Below are positions 35,356-46,451 of a stretch of DNA of 64,000 nucleotides, one piece after another. The stretch is taken from the NCBI GenBank assembly GCA_027563935.2, contig CM050452.1, forward strand, positions 35,321,350 to 35,385,349, in the 5' to 3' direction. Each line of letters starts with the position of its first letter. The stretch's first letter is position 1. The notes under the pieces are model-generated. The model was not told the origin of the DNA. It saw nothing but the letters and a program-made list of their open reading frames with translations, and did no database searches. The position numbers and the translations under genes were made by a program. Origin of the DNA: Costus lasius (Eukaryota; Streptophyta; Magnoliopsida; Zingiberales; Costaceae).

Positions 35356-35615
35356 TGCAACGTTGCTCCGTTTTGTGTGAAATTTCTTGGGTGATCTTCT
35401 CTTGATGATGGTAACTCTTCTATGTGTTTGATTTTGCTTAAAAACTCCTTGAAATAGTGCCTTTTTACATGAAAATCATGAAAAACCAAAACAGAACTAG
35501 ACTTTGTAATATTCGATGAATTTGACATGAAAACAAGTAAAATATCTTCAATTTAGCATGAAAAGATATCCAAAATGATACAAAATATACTATATATTTT
35601 GGTGTCATCAGTTAC

Positions 35616-36096
35616 ACTCCAAAATTATGATGGTATGAATTGATCAACTTTGTATTTATTTGCTTCATGACATTTCACATTTGATCAAATGAGCTTGATA
35701 ATGACCTTTGATACTATGGATCAATGATCATGGTGTAAGGGCAACTATGTGAAGCCAATCATGCCATTATGTTACTTCATCTTTGTTATGCTACCACTAT
35801 TCTTTGGCCCTTACATCTTATAGTGGGAAATGATTTGATACCATTCATGGGAATTATGACTATGGATGTGGAACTAAGTGCTACATGGACCAAAGTGCCA
35901 CATTGGAAACAATGGGGGCCACCTCTTGATCTCCATGGAAGCCACCTCTAGACTCCATCCATATTTGGTGGTGGATGTGGACCTAAGTGCTACATGGACC
36001 AAAGTGCCACATTAGAAATAATGGGGGCCACCTCTTGATCTCCATGGGAGCCACCTCTAGATTCCCTCCACTCACATTTGGTTGGGCCATGGCGAG
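35616..36096. other. Middle part of the 32364 solo LTR
   Basis: LTR DNA between two nested insertions. No gene. 35862-36090 is a tandem repeat of two units near 108 bp (GTGGATGTGG..CTAAGTGCTACATGG), the second of which is copied again at 54376-54504. Confidence 0.7.
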
Positions 36097-36982
36097 TGAC
36101 ACGCTCCGCAAGTGCACGGATATGTCGAAGTAATATAAAAGATGTCGAATCCCACAGGGAACAAGGTTGAGTACTAGAAAGTCCGAGTCCTAATAGCTAG
36201 GCTAATCGAAACGTGGGTTTTTGAAGATGGAAATCGAAAAAAAATAAGTGCAACTACTTCGGTAGAGAAAAGATATAAGAGAGAATTCATGGGTACGGCT
36301 TCCACCACGATGATAATCTTAATTGCACAAGAAAGATATTAGTTATTTGGTTTATTGGTTTTGCACATGGAGTCTAACCCTAGGGTACAAGGTGCCCTCT
36401 CTCGAGTGATACACCCCAGTGTTCATTTTAGACCGACCTCCTACTCTCGCAGTGGATCGTTCTAAGATGAACCAAATGAGTTCTATGGTAGACTATGAAA
36501 TCCTCGAGCGAAGACCAAGCACTCTCGTGTCGAGGTCTCGCAAGTTTTACTCAGAGGTTCGACCCTTACGATCCTTCTCTCGATATGAATCGTAACGGCT
36601 AACACGCGAAATCACTCGGCCAAGGTAAAACCATGAAATAAATACGTCAAAGTAAAATATGCTCACAATTCATACCAAACAACATAAATAGATATAAAGT
36701 TTGCAATTAAAATCATTAAAGGGTTTCCACCAAACCCCGAAATAGGGTTTACGCTACAATCGTCATTGAAACACTAAAAATCTCTCTTTTAATGAAATGA
36801 AAAGTATAAGAAAACGAAGCTAAGGGGAAGGAGATGATGAACTGAAGGAATCCTAAAGAAATCATGATGATCGTGTGTCTCAATCTCCGAAAATCTCCAA
36901 AAGTCGCCTCTGTCGTCGTGTTCTTCCTCCCGTGCCACTTCTTCGCGTGAATGCTCGATGTTTAGGGCAAGAAAATTAGGGC

Positions 36983-36989
36983 TTTTATA
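36983..36989 (-). promoter_or_regulatory. TATA box in Athila B LTR
   Basis: Minus-strand TATAAAAGCCC, conserved in all three family-B LTRs (3990, 36983, 53768). The palindrome array ends about 130 bases upstream of it. Confidence 0.55.
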
Positions 36990-37118
36990 TTCCATCTGTT
37001 CGCCTCTGAAAGAGCTTTCCATAGGCACCTCACTTGCCAAATTTGGACTTCAAACGAGTGAGAAATCAAGGAAAAACCGAGTGGAACTCGGTCTTGTGCA
37101 TGACTGGGTTGGAATCAC

Positions 37119-37350
37119 GGGTGAACCCCGCCGGGTTCACCTGCCCGTGATTCCTTCTGTGAGTTTGGGCAAATAGAAGCGCAGTGCACCCGTGTGGGAT
37201 TCACTCAGCCGTGCTTCTCTCTGGACTGGTTTCGGCCTTCAGGAAATCCGGTGAACCCGGTGGGGTTCACCTGGCCGTGATTCTCACTGTGAAGTTCCTG
37301 CAGCCTGGCGAAAGATCTGGTGAACCCCATGGGGTTCACCTGTCCGTATT
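37119..37350. repeat. Palindrome array in Athila B 3' LTR
   Basis: Units with GGTGAACCCCGCCGGGTTCACC, then a weakened GTGCACCCGTGTGGGATTCAC, then CGGTGAACCCGGTGGGGTTCACC and GGTGAACCCCATGGGGTTCACC, spaced about 60-70 bases. Three of four are strong hairpins; the weak one has decayed. Confidence 0.85.
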
Positions 37351-37624
37351 TTTTAGGCTAACTCCGTTTAAGCCCAAATTTGACGTGTGACCTTGTCTTC
37401 ATACAAGAAATCTTCCCATGGCCTTAGAATCTTCAAAATATGTTAAAAAAGGGCGTTTTTACCTGAAATTCCATAAAAGTGCCAAAAAGTGAAGATTCCG
37501 AAAATATCAAGTAATTTAGCCTAAAAAGGGCATGAAAGTATTAAAATAAGCCTAGAATTAGCATGAAATGTCTATGAAAATTACTACTAAAATGCAAGAC
37601 ATTAAAATACCGCAGACTAAAATC

Positions 37625-37643
37625 TTTGCTTGTCCTCAAGCAA
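37625..37643 (-). other. Athila PPT-proximal hairpin
   Basis: Minus-strand TTGCTTGAGGACAAGCAA, 7-bp arms, about 25 bases before the 3' LTR; counterpart at 5114-5130 of Athila A. A recurrent Athila mark next to the polypurine tract. Confidence 0.65.
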
Positions 37644-37947
37644 TAAAATAAGATGAAATACAAGATAAGTATAAGAGCAATCTTTTGTGCTGAGATATAC
37701 TCCCAGGTTAGAAAAATATTCAATAGCAATCCAAGATCTAATCAGAAGAAATCAAGTAAATGGTTACTTCAAGTATTCAACAGTTTGATCCCACAATAAC
37801 TAGCTGCTAACCAACCTAGTAAGCAAAAAACATAGGATTCAATCAAGCCTACACACTACACTTTTGCAATTCTAATCCTTCTAAATCAAATCGTTGGGGT
37901 TAACTCAGATGCTTTATGTGGAGTATGATATACTGATTATTGCATTA

Positions 37948-38103
37948 GACTTCAACTCATAACCTTAGGTACCATTGCCAATTTTTCGCAATGCCAAGTA
38001 GAGGAGTCTTTTTATTGATTTCAACTTCACATCTCTTAGATTTCGACTCATGTCCTTCGGTACCACTGCCAATTTTGTGCAGTGCCAAGTAGAGGAATCT
38101 AAG
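37948..38103 (-). repeat. Conserved duplicated box before the 3' LTR
   Basis: Two copies of an approximately 80-90-bp unit with CTCTACTTGGCA..GCAAAATTGGCAGTGGTACC. The same duplicated unit is in Athila A at 4616-4780. Confidence 0.7.
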
Positions 38104-38839
38104 GGTGAGTGAATTTTTTTTTTTTTTTTATAATCATGCTCCGCAGTTGATCACATATCTTTTTTGACAAATGTAGTGTTTCCCCAACAAAAGAAAGGAA
38201 TTCAAAGAATAACTAAGAGAATATGTATCTCAATACGATTCTTATGTAAGTTGCAAGCTTTAGTTGGTTTAACAATCATAGTTATGTTTGACCTACTAAT
38301 GAACAACTCAAATCAATCAAATTACAAGATTTCTAAATCATAAAAATATATGGACATGATCAAAAATTAATCCTAACAAGGAGGTATTATCAACAATTAT
38401 TGATTATTCCTAACCAATCATGCATTCAGCTCATAAAACTTTAACATGGCTATCATAGGACAATTCATACATATGCTAACTCATGGAAAAAAATTTTCAC
38501 ACAGCATGTATGAAAAACATAATCATCAAATCAAAGTACGGTATGGACACAGTCAAGAAAATGATGTCACACAAATCTGTCACAGAGTGGGGCCTGAAGA
38601 TGTGGACTAGGCCCACGAATATGATGGCATATAAGATACAATGCCACATAATATCCATCACAAAGTAAAAATATCCATCCAAAATAGCAAGGTTAAGGTG
38701 TCACAGTCATGTAGCCACATGAAGCAAGAGAATAGAAATTGGAATGTAGAAAGCTCACCCACTCTAAAAGTTTGCATAGTCCTCTATGCAATATCGTACT
38801 GTGAGAGGAGTGGATGATGATGCCGATGCTGATGGGGGG
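38104..38839 (-). other. Non-coding region between env-like ORF and PPT
   Basis: AT-rich, with a T run at 38110-38130. No ORF supported; part of the Athila B 3' internal region. Confidence 0.5.
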
Positions 38840-40336
38840 CTACCTCCGTTTGCGCGAGCGAGAGCCAGATGCTCGGGAGCTCTTGCTCTTCCCGCGTGTG
38901 CTATAGTCGGGCTTGGCCTCCTCGTCGGAAGAAATGTTCATGCAAGCTGTTGTGTCCTCGGAGAGTGCGGATAGCCGGTCATCCATGATCGATATCTTCT
39001 CCCAGACGGATCCCATCATTTTGTGTTGTCTCTGCATGTGTGCTTCCATGGACTCCCAATGCGAAGATTGGTTCTGCTGGATGTGGGTAATGGCGGTGTC
39101 CTAGTTATCAATCATCTCCCATTGATGGAGTTGCTCCTCCCTGATTTCCTGCAACACAGACATCATAGAATCATGAGAAGAGGTGCCACCAAAGGAAAAT
39201 GCTCCAGGTGCTGGTGGTGCAGTGTCGACTGGGTCGGGCTGTGCGTCCTCAACTGGCTAGATGCACCAGTTTCCATGGACTCTGACTGATGTGCGCTCTG
39301 GGTTCGGTAGTGGAAGGCAGAATGGGCTCCCTTTGAATGTCATACAATAGGAATCTCCCTTGTGAACAATCAGCTTCATGACAACGCAAGACTCGATGTC
39401 GAGCCTATTGCTGCCAGTGGCTTCTAGTGTGCCGTATGGGATGATGCCCAAGGAAACTGCCAATGGTGTAATCAGGCCGCCGATCACAATCGCTCCTTTC
39501 AATGAACGGGCAGCACGGCTAAATTACTTTGCCAAATAATACCCAGAGTCCACCCTAAAACTGTGCAGCATAGACCAGAGATAAAAGAGCTCGGTCTGCC
39601 GAACCATACCATCACTCTCACCGCGGCCAAATAAGGTGTGGGCCAACACGCGGTGGACATACTTGAGCATAGGGTTGCATAAACTAGATGCACGAGCCAC
39701 GCGAGCGGAATAGATGTGCTCGTTAGTAATTGCGCCTGAAAAACCCTGCTCACTGAACTCAGTGGGGACCCTGCGAACACAAGGCTCCGGAAAACCAAAA
39801 ATACCATGCAATTGTGAGAGAGTGAGGGTATGTTCGATGTTACCCAACTGAAATGTCAAACGTCCTGGATCGTCCTCGAGAATAGGATCGGCCTTCACTT
39901 CCAAAGAACTCAGAAATTCCAAAGTCACGCCAACATAGGTGGGAGAAAATAGTCGCTGGAACTGCTCTAAACCCACTACAGCATACATCATGTCGACGTC
40001 ATCAAGCATCCCAAGCATCTGCAGTGTACCTCTATCAAGATACCTTGTGTTGAGGACCCGGCGCTGGCGCAATATCTGATAGCGTTGTTCTTGGTCAGCA
40101 TCGCGAAAGATAATCCCGAACTCGTTATGGGGAGAGGCATATGGCTGTGATCGGCTGGAAGGAGTGCGCCCATGGCGAGAGGAAGAAGAGCCTGGAGTCG
40201 CCGCCGAAGATGGTCGGCGAGATGGAGGTGTAGGCGTAGGCTCATACTCCTCATCGTCGGTGGCGGACAAATCAGATAGCGCCTGTTGAGGGCGTGAGGT
40301 CCGCTTGGCAGCCATAACTTTAGTCCTTGGAGGCAT
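38840..40336 (-). pseudogene. Athila env-like / ORF1-family protein gene with three stops
   Basis: One frame of 499 codons from ATG at 40336 (MPPRTKVMAAKRTSRP) to the stop at 38840, with nonsense codons TAA 39524-39526, TAG 39257-39259 and TAG 39101-39103. Residues 1-70 are Ser/Pro/Arg-rich; a globular part follows (FRDADQEQRYQIL, TLTLSQLHGIFGFPE, KYVHRVLAHTLFGRGESDG, LFYLWSMLHSFRVDSGYYLA), and the C-terminus is Ser/Arg/Lys-rich (RGKSKSSRASGSRSRKRR). Position downstream of pol and the LHGIFGFP / LFYLWSML pattern match what I know as the Athila ORF-1 (env-position) family; I see no signal peptide or transmembrane segment. Function unknown. Stops make this copy non-functional. Confidence 0.8.
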
Positions 40337-40906
40337 GGTGGTTGACAGCGATCGGAAGAGGTTGGCGAGTTCTGGTGAGAAGGTCCGGTAGGAGGCACAG
40401 AGAAAACACAGGCAGCGGACCGACTGAAAAAGAAACTCGGAGAAACTGGCAGAAAGGAAATCTGGAACCGATTGGAGAAATAACTCGACTGGATGAAGGG
40501 AAAAGCTGGATCAAACCTCTGGAGATCTTCTTCGAGTGCTAAGAGGGAGAGGAGGCGGCGCGATCTGGTTGGCTCCGTCGGAATCAAGAGGCGGCGGCGA
40601 GTCGGCTGAAAAGCTCGAAGAAACTTGCGAAACGAAGACCGTGATTTGTACTAATATGCCCAAAAATTCTGGGAAAATTCTAAAAAAATTCCTACGCGCT
40701 CCATCTTCATCCTACATTATAAAGAGATATCAATTCAGTAGCAATCCCTTCTAGAAAACTAAACATAAAATGAAAAAGAAAGCAACAGTCTGAAACATTA
40801 ACTAATATCAAAGGGAAACTATGCTTAAAAACTAAAAATCATGCAAAAACTTGGGTTGCCTCCCAAGAGCGCTAGTTTAGGGTCGGTAGCTTGACCATAA
40901 GAGTTT
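40337..40906 (-). other. Spacer between Athila B pol remnant and env-like ORF
   Basis: No ORF supported. Contains the conserved post-pol box at 40850-40874 (minus strand GAGCGCTCTTGGGAGGCAAC), matching 2157-2182. Confidence 0.6.
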
Positions 40907-41863
40907 TCAAGGTTGCAAATCCGGGGGGTCTGAAAGAGCTAGAACTTCCTCTCTTTCGACCCGCTCATCTTCAAAGTAGTGCTTGAGGCGATGCCTGTTT
41001 ACTGTGAAGGTCCCAGTTCGCTCTGTCCAAATCGTGATAGCACCATAAGGTTGAACTTTCTGAACTGTGAAAGGACCGGACCACCTCGTTCGAAGCTTTC
41101 CTGGAAACAATCGAAGTCTTGAATTAAATAGAAGTACTTTGTCCCCCTCATGAAATTCTTTCTTTGTTATGTGCTTGTCGTGCCAAAATTTGGTGCGTGC
41201 TTTGTAGCTCTTGGAATTCGTGGTAGGGTTTATTGGTGCAAGTTTCAATGGTTCCACTTTTGTCCCGGGCGGCTCATCATTCTGTATAACTTCCTCCACA
41301 ACGTCAATACTACAGCATGTACCTGCAAGAGAAGGTTTTTTCAAGGTATCAGTTAAATCAAATTGAATAACGTTGCAACAAATGTTCAAAGACAGTTTCC
41401 CATTCTTGACATCCATGACAACGCCTGCAGTGGCAAGAAAAGGTCTCCCCAAAATGATAGGGAGCCTGTCATCCTCGTCAATTTCCAAGACAATAAAATC
41501 AGCAGGAATAAAGCAATCTCCTACTTTAACAGGTACATCCTCTAAAATACCAACTGGGTGGCCTACAGATCTGTCTACAAGCTATATGAAAATATTAGTT
41601 GGTTGCAAATCTCCTAAATCTAGCCTTTTACAGAGTGATAGTGGCATGAGGCTAACGCTTGCTCCTAGATCGCATAAAGCTCTCTGAAAAGACATCTCCC
41701 CAATCTGGCATGGTATGGAAAAACTGCCTGGGTCCTTCAGCTTCTGAGGGAGCTTGTTCTGGATTATGGCGCCGCACTCCTCAGTAAGTGCAACGGTCCC
41801 TTGATCTTCTAGCTTCCTCTTGTTTACTAAGATATCTTTCAGAAATTTTGCATAAGTCGGCAT
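40907..41863 (-). pseudogene. Athila B pol: protease joined to integrase C-terminus, core deleted
   Basis: A single frame from 41863 to 40907 with one TAG at 41582-41584. 41863-41300 is protease: ALCDLGASVSLMPLSL (catalytic Asp) and ILGRPFLATAGVVMDV. Near 41218 the frame passes straight into the integrase C-terminal region (SKSYKARTKFWHDKH, then [14 protein letters not shown] and RWSGPFTVQKVQPYGA). RT, RNase H and the integrase catalytic core, about 3 kb in relatives, are absent. The reading frame is kept across the junction. The element could move only with proteins from another copy. Confidence 0.88.
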
Positions 41864-42960
41864 CTGCGAAAGAGCATCAACAAGAGCATCAACAAAAGAG
41901 CATCAACTAATATAAAGTTTCTTTAAAACCTCTAAAAACTTACGAAACTACCAATTTAGCCTTGACAAGCCTCTGTGGAAAGGGAATCGGTGGCTTATAT
42001 GCTGGCGGTCCCACATAGGGCCGCTCCTCCTCAACTGGCTCAGGTGCCACTGGTGTTGCATCTGATTGTGGTTCCACAGGTTTTGGTATCACTTCATCTC
42101 TTCTGTCATCGGTCGGCATCTTTGGATCTTCTTGTTGCTTGCCACTCCGAGTGGAGATTGCATTGCAATGCTCCCTCGGGTTTACTTCTGGTTGGGATGG
42201 TAGCTTCCCTGGTACTCTCGATGATGAGCTAGCTTGTTGGGCTAGCTGACTCTCTAGCATTTTATTGTGTGTCTCTAGGGAATCCATCCTCGTCATCATC
42301 ATCTTCATCATATCTGTAAGTCCTTCAAGTTGCTTGCCCAGATTTGAATCATTGTTCGGCCTTGGCTGTTGTTGCGGTGGTGGTGGTGCATTATAGTTTC
42401 TGGCCTGGAATCTTGGTGGTCTGAAATTGTTCTGTTGGGGTTGCCTAAAGTTTCCTTATGGGGGCTGGGTCTGCTGTGGTGGAACTTGTCCAGGCTGAAT
42501 TGGCTGAGTTGTCCGGTAAGAGAAATTTGGGTGGTTGCGCCATCCTGGATTGTAGTAGTTGGAATAAGGGTTATTGTTCTGGTTGAATTTTCCAACTGCA
42601 TTCAACTGCTCAGGATGAGCCGCAGCCATCTGACCATCTCCTGCCTAACAATCTGCCCCTGCATGACCTATAACTCCACAGACCTCACAAGAAATAGCAT
42701 TAACATCCATAGAATTAACAGACCAAGAATCAAGCTTTCTAGTCAGATTATCAACCTTAGCCGTGAGTGCAGTAAGAGAGTCTAGGTCATACTTACCTGA
42801 GTTCCTGGTAGAAGTACCTCTCTCAGATGTCCATTAGTGATGGTTAATCGCCATATCCTCGAGAAGGTTCATTGCATCTTCAACTCTCCTATTCATCAAG
42901 GTGCCTCCTGCTACAGCGTCCACTGTAAGCCTCGTGTTGTAATCCAAACCGCTGTAGAAC
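41864..42960 (-). pseudogene. Athila B gag, C-terminal part
   Basis: Continues gag after the copia insertion (left side). Several frames: a region with LTALTAKVDNLTRKLDSWSV and a CEVCGVIGHAGADC zinc-knuckle-like motif near 42650-42690, a Gln/Pro/Asn-rich stretch (42601-42308), then a Met-rich coiled region and QASSSSRVPGKLPSQPEVNP and PYVGPPAYKPPIPFPQRLVK (42311-41940). Stops and frame shifts break it at least three times. Confidence 0.8.
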
Positions 42961-44612
42961 TGTTGGGGTATGCCCTTAAGGCTAATGTTTGAGGCCTTTG
43001 GGATGATTTCAGTATCATGTATAAACTATGTATAAGTTTATAAAGGCAATGGTTGTTATTCAGGTTGTTACATTATCTGCTGCTGTTATGTATACTTCTG
43101 AATAATGTCTCAATGGTGTTCAGCTTGGCTAACATTAGCATTGTCCTTAGTTGAGATATCTTGGTGAACATGAGACAGCCTTGATATGATTGAGACTAAT
43201 ATGTGTTCTAATCTTATAGGATGCTTCGAGCATGGAATAAGATGTAGACTCATAGGTGCATTGGATGTACTGGACAGACCCTACTTAGGATATTCAATTG
43301 TTTGTCACAATGTGAATAATCCTTATATGCAAGCAAGTGACATATTTCCTCTGACTTGAGATCACTTGTGTTTCTAAATGATGATTGGCATTGTCTTGAG
43401 GTAATTCAATATCATTTGAAATATAATGGTTATAGATTATCTTGGATAATGAGCATGAGTCATGTTAGGACACTAGTGATAGATATAGGATTGCCTCTCC
43501 TTGTTGGAGTGTGATGTTCTAAAGGGGCCCCCTGGATGAGATGATTGAGAAAGTGTATGGCCATACCCAGATGACTATGTTCATCTGATCTAATCATTTT
43601 CATCATATTGGAATTACAGGCTTGACACGCTTGTCCAATGAGAACATCCAGTGGCAAAGGAAACATGTATGTCAAGTGAATTGGATTCACACTTGTGCTA
43701 TGGTTTGGGTGTAGTCTTGGAAGACTCTTTCCTTCATATCGGGAGACAGTGATGTGTTGCTAGATACCCCTCTCTGATCGTGATAACGTAAGTTATCGTT
43801 ACCAACATTGAAGGAAACCCTTAGGGTCGCACAATTTGATGATATGGCTTACTTATGTTAGATCGTGTGGACTGAATGGTTTTGGTTCAGTTTAAAGGAG
43901 TTTAAACTCTGATTGGAAGTGAGATCTGGTCTGATCATGTTTGATTGATTAGGGCTTGAGATCTGTAAGCTTCGATCGGGAGAATTGATGCTTGATCGAT
44001 GAGATCAAGAGCATCAATAGATGTGTGGTTAGATCTTGAGCCATCTGGTTCATATGAGATCTAGACCATGGCTTGGTTTGATTTGGTCTTTGAACCAAAT
44101 GGAATAGAACCGGTTCACTTTGGTGAACGTATGGTTCGATTGAGAGATGAGTTTCGATGGTTACGTGGGAGTTAAAGTAAGAGTAAAACACTTACTATAT
44201 TTGGAAGGCATGATTCCTTTTGGAAACCCCCCACGGTTTCGAACGTTGAGATGCTCTCTCTCGCCCCCTTCCTCTCGTGCGTGTCTTGCCTCCACGAAAG
44301 GGAAGAAGTTTCGCCAGCCAAAGGGGTGAACACATCTCCTCATACACGATCAGGATACCTTGGCGTTTTTGCTAGCACAAGGGACGCGCAAGGAAGCAAG
44401 TTCCATCACCTTGTGTGTGACTTCTTTGGAGGAGAGCCACTCGCCCTCTATCTTCTTCCAAGCCGCCACTCATGGCCATGGTAACATCTTCACTTGTTTT
44501 AAGCAAGTTTTAATGTTGATCATATGATTAAGCCATACGATCATGAAACCTAAAATTTCCGCTGCCTATGAAAATTTTATATGCGCCTATGACCTAGGTT
44601 TCGCCACTTTCA
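42961..44612 (+). repeat. 5' LTR of copia element
   Basis: TGTTGGGGTATGCCC to GCCACTTTCA. ORFs inside (for example on the minus strand at 43460-44343) recur in both LTRs and are not genes. Confidence 0.95.
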
Positions 44613-44614
44613 AT

Positions 44615-44626
44615 TGGTATCAGAGC
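44615..44626 (+). other. Primer binding site of copia element
   Basis: TGGTATCAGAGC two bases after the LTR, complementary to initiator tRNA-Met. Confidence 0.92.
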
Positions 44627-46451
44627 TTGTTTTGGCTTCATGCATATGATTGCTTTTGTTGTGATCCATGTTTGTTATAAGCTTATGGTAGATCTACTAC
44701 ATGCGCATCTTTTGGGCATCATGCGAAAATATAGTTCATGGTTTAGAACTACATGTATCTTGTTTTCTTCCAAGCTTGCGCATGTATGATGCTTGTTTGC
44801 GCATAGGGAGAAGTTTTTATCAAAACCTTATTGTCTTGCGCGCCCCTCACCTAGATCTCTAAAGCGCCTACTTGATATACTTAGACGGGTTACTAGGGTT
44901 GAAGTCGTCAGTCAAGTCTGGACCCAACAGCCTGATCAGACCATCTGACAGCCTAGATGGGTCGGCCAGATAGCACCTATGCGCACGCATACAGGTGGCT
45001 ATAGGCCGACTGCAGAAGGGCGTGTAGCGATGTCTGATTGAGGCGCCTAGTGAACGATCATGATTAAGGCCCGGGGTCACACCCGCCTGCCAGAAATCAT
45101 GTGGGACGTTCAGCCCTTAAGGCATGCATAGTTGACCACTAGGTCAACACAAGTCAGTTATGACTGGGTGCATGCAAGGGCAGTGGGTCTGACTTGGTCT
45201 GATGAGTGGATCCCTATTAATGGACCGTTGTAAGGTAGTAGGGCATATAAGGAAATAAAATTGATGCCATGGGTTTTTCAAAAATTTTATTTTCTGATTG
45301 GATCACATGTATGCTTATTTAACCTGATTGGGTGTCTATTTAATCTTATGTGGGCTGCCCTAATTTGTGTGCTATGCTGGGGCCTGCGTGCCTGGAATTA
45401 ATTGTAAATTTTTATTGTGATCTGTGTATCACACTTTAATTTATAATAATGTATAATTGACCTGCGTGTCAATCCATGTCTAGATAGATTAAAATGTAGT
45501 TTGATCAGACATGAGCACAGAGCACACATGGCAGAGGCGCTTGCAGCAAGTGACTTCACCAGGTGGGAGGTCTAGAGTTCGACTCTAGAACAGGCGCAAC
45601 CAGTCTGGTGGGCGCATGCATTTGGACTGCAGAGGGCGTTTGGGCCCGGGCTGGGCCAGATGAAGTGAAAGAGACCCATAAAGAGCTCAAGTGAAAACTT
45701 GTGTAAAACTAGGGTTTTTACTTAGGCTTAATGGGCATTTACCACATAAGATAATTGTGCTTTCAATTTACTATTTTAAGTAAGATTAGCACATGCATGA
45801 TTTATTCTTTTGCTATCACCATAGATATTGCATGATAGTAAGAAGATTAAATGGACCGTTAAAATCCAACGTAAAATATCAAGCTCGATAGCCTTTTGAC
45901 GCAAAACCTCGCTGTTCTGACTATCGTTGGGGCCGTGTTGTACCCACTCAGTGGGCACGCCCATCTATCTTCAGACGGTGTGTGATTACACCTGTGTGCT
46001 ACAGAGAAGGGATTTATCGCTTCTCGTTGCTCAGCATAGCACGTGGTGGTCCAGGGAGTAGGTCAGGTCAGCTTGACCATGTAGGCTACATATTGAGCAT
46101 ATGCTAGCTATATGGAGGCAGCCATCTGTGGAATCAGAGACTGTGTTGTACCAACTCAGTTGGCACAGTCTGCTGGATTGCCCAGATGAAGGGGAATCGC
46201 ACGGGTTGGCGATTGGCATGGATAGCCTACTAGTGATTAGTGCTTGAACTCTCTGTGCATCTTATCTCGCCTGAGCGGGACGCGGAGACCAAGTATGAAA
46301 TCTGGATCCCATCTCACTAAAAGGGGTTTTACTCTTTCGGACTGTTTTATTGGATTTTTCAGTCAGATAAAATAGTGAGAAAAGAATCATTCTTAAGTCC
46401 TGGATTGATTCTAACATGGATACTGACCTTGTTGTTCTTGCAATGTTGTAG
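44627..46451 (+). other. Long copia leader, no ORF supported
   Basis: About 1.8 kb between PBS and gag without a credible gene. It contains a tRNA-like motif at 45529-45599 and, just before gag, TTCTTGCAATGTTGTAG, which could be a splice acceptor or merely leader. Confidence 0.6.
45529..45599 (+). other. tRNA-like motif in copia leader
   Basis: GGCAGAGGCGCTTGCAGC (D-arm-like) and the hairpin TCTAGAGTTCGACTCTAGA (T-arm-like, loop TTCGA), ending in AGGCGC that can pair with the earlier GGCGCTT region only poorly. Near-consensus B box. Confidence 0.35.

Larger units (their letters stand above)
33706..35610 (-). mobile_element. Solo LTR of Athila family A
   Basis: 1905 bp flanked by GTTAC (33701-33705 and 35611-35615). 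On the plus strand TGATAGGATTCC to GGTGTCATCA; read on the minus strand it matches the LTR at 5151-7116. Tail GTGCACTTGCGGA is the Athila LTR end signature. The region 33960-34210 contains several CACTTTCGTGCA-like words, also present in the other copy near 6590-6830 as TGCACGAAAGTGA. Confidence 0.9.
36097..37601 (-). repeat. 3' LTR of Athila B
   Basis: 1505 bp, TGACACGCTCC to GCAAGACA on the plus strand, beside the PPT signature. TATA box at 36983-36989; palindrome array at 37119-37350. Diverged from the partner LTR by many substitutions, so much older than the copia inside. Confidence 0.92.

Noticed and set aside
38840..40336. True viral envelope glycoprotein
   Set aside because: No signal peptide or membrane segment; it is only in the env position of an Athila element.
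43460..44343. Several minus-strand ORFs as genes
   Set aside because: They are repeated almost unchanged in the second copia LTR (for example 51360-51754) and are LTR sequence.
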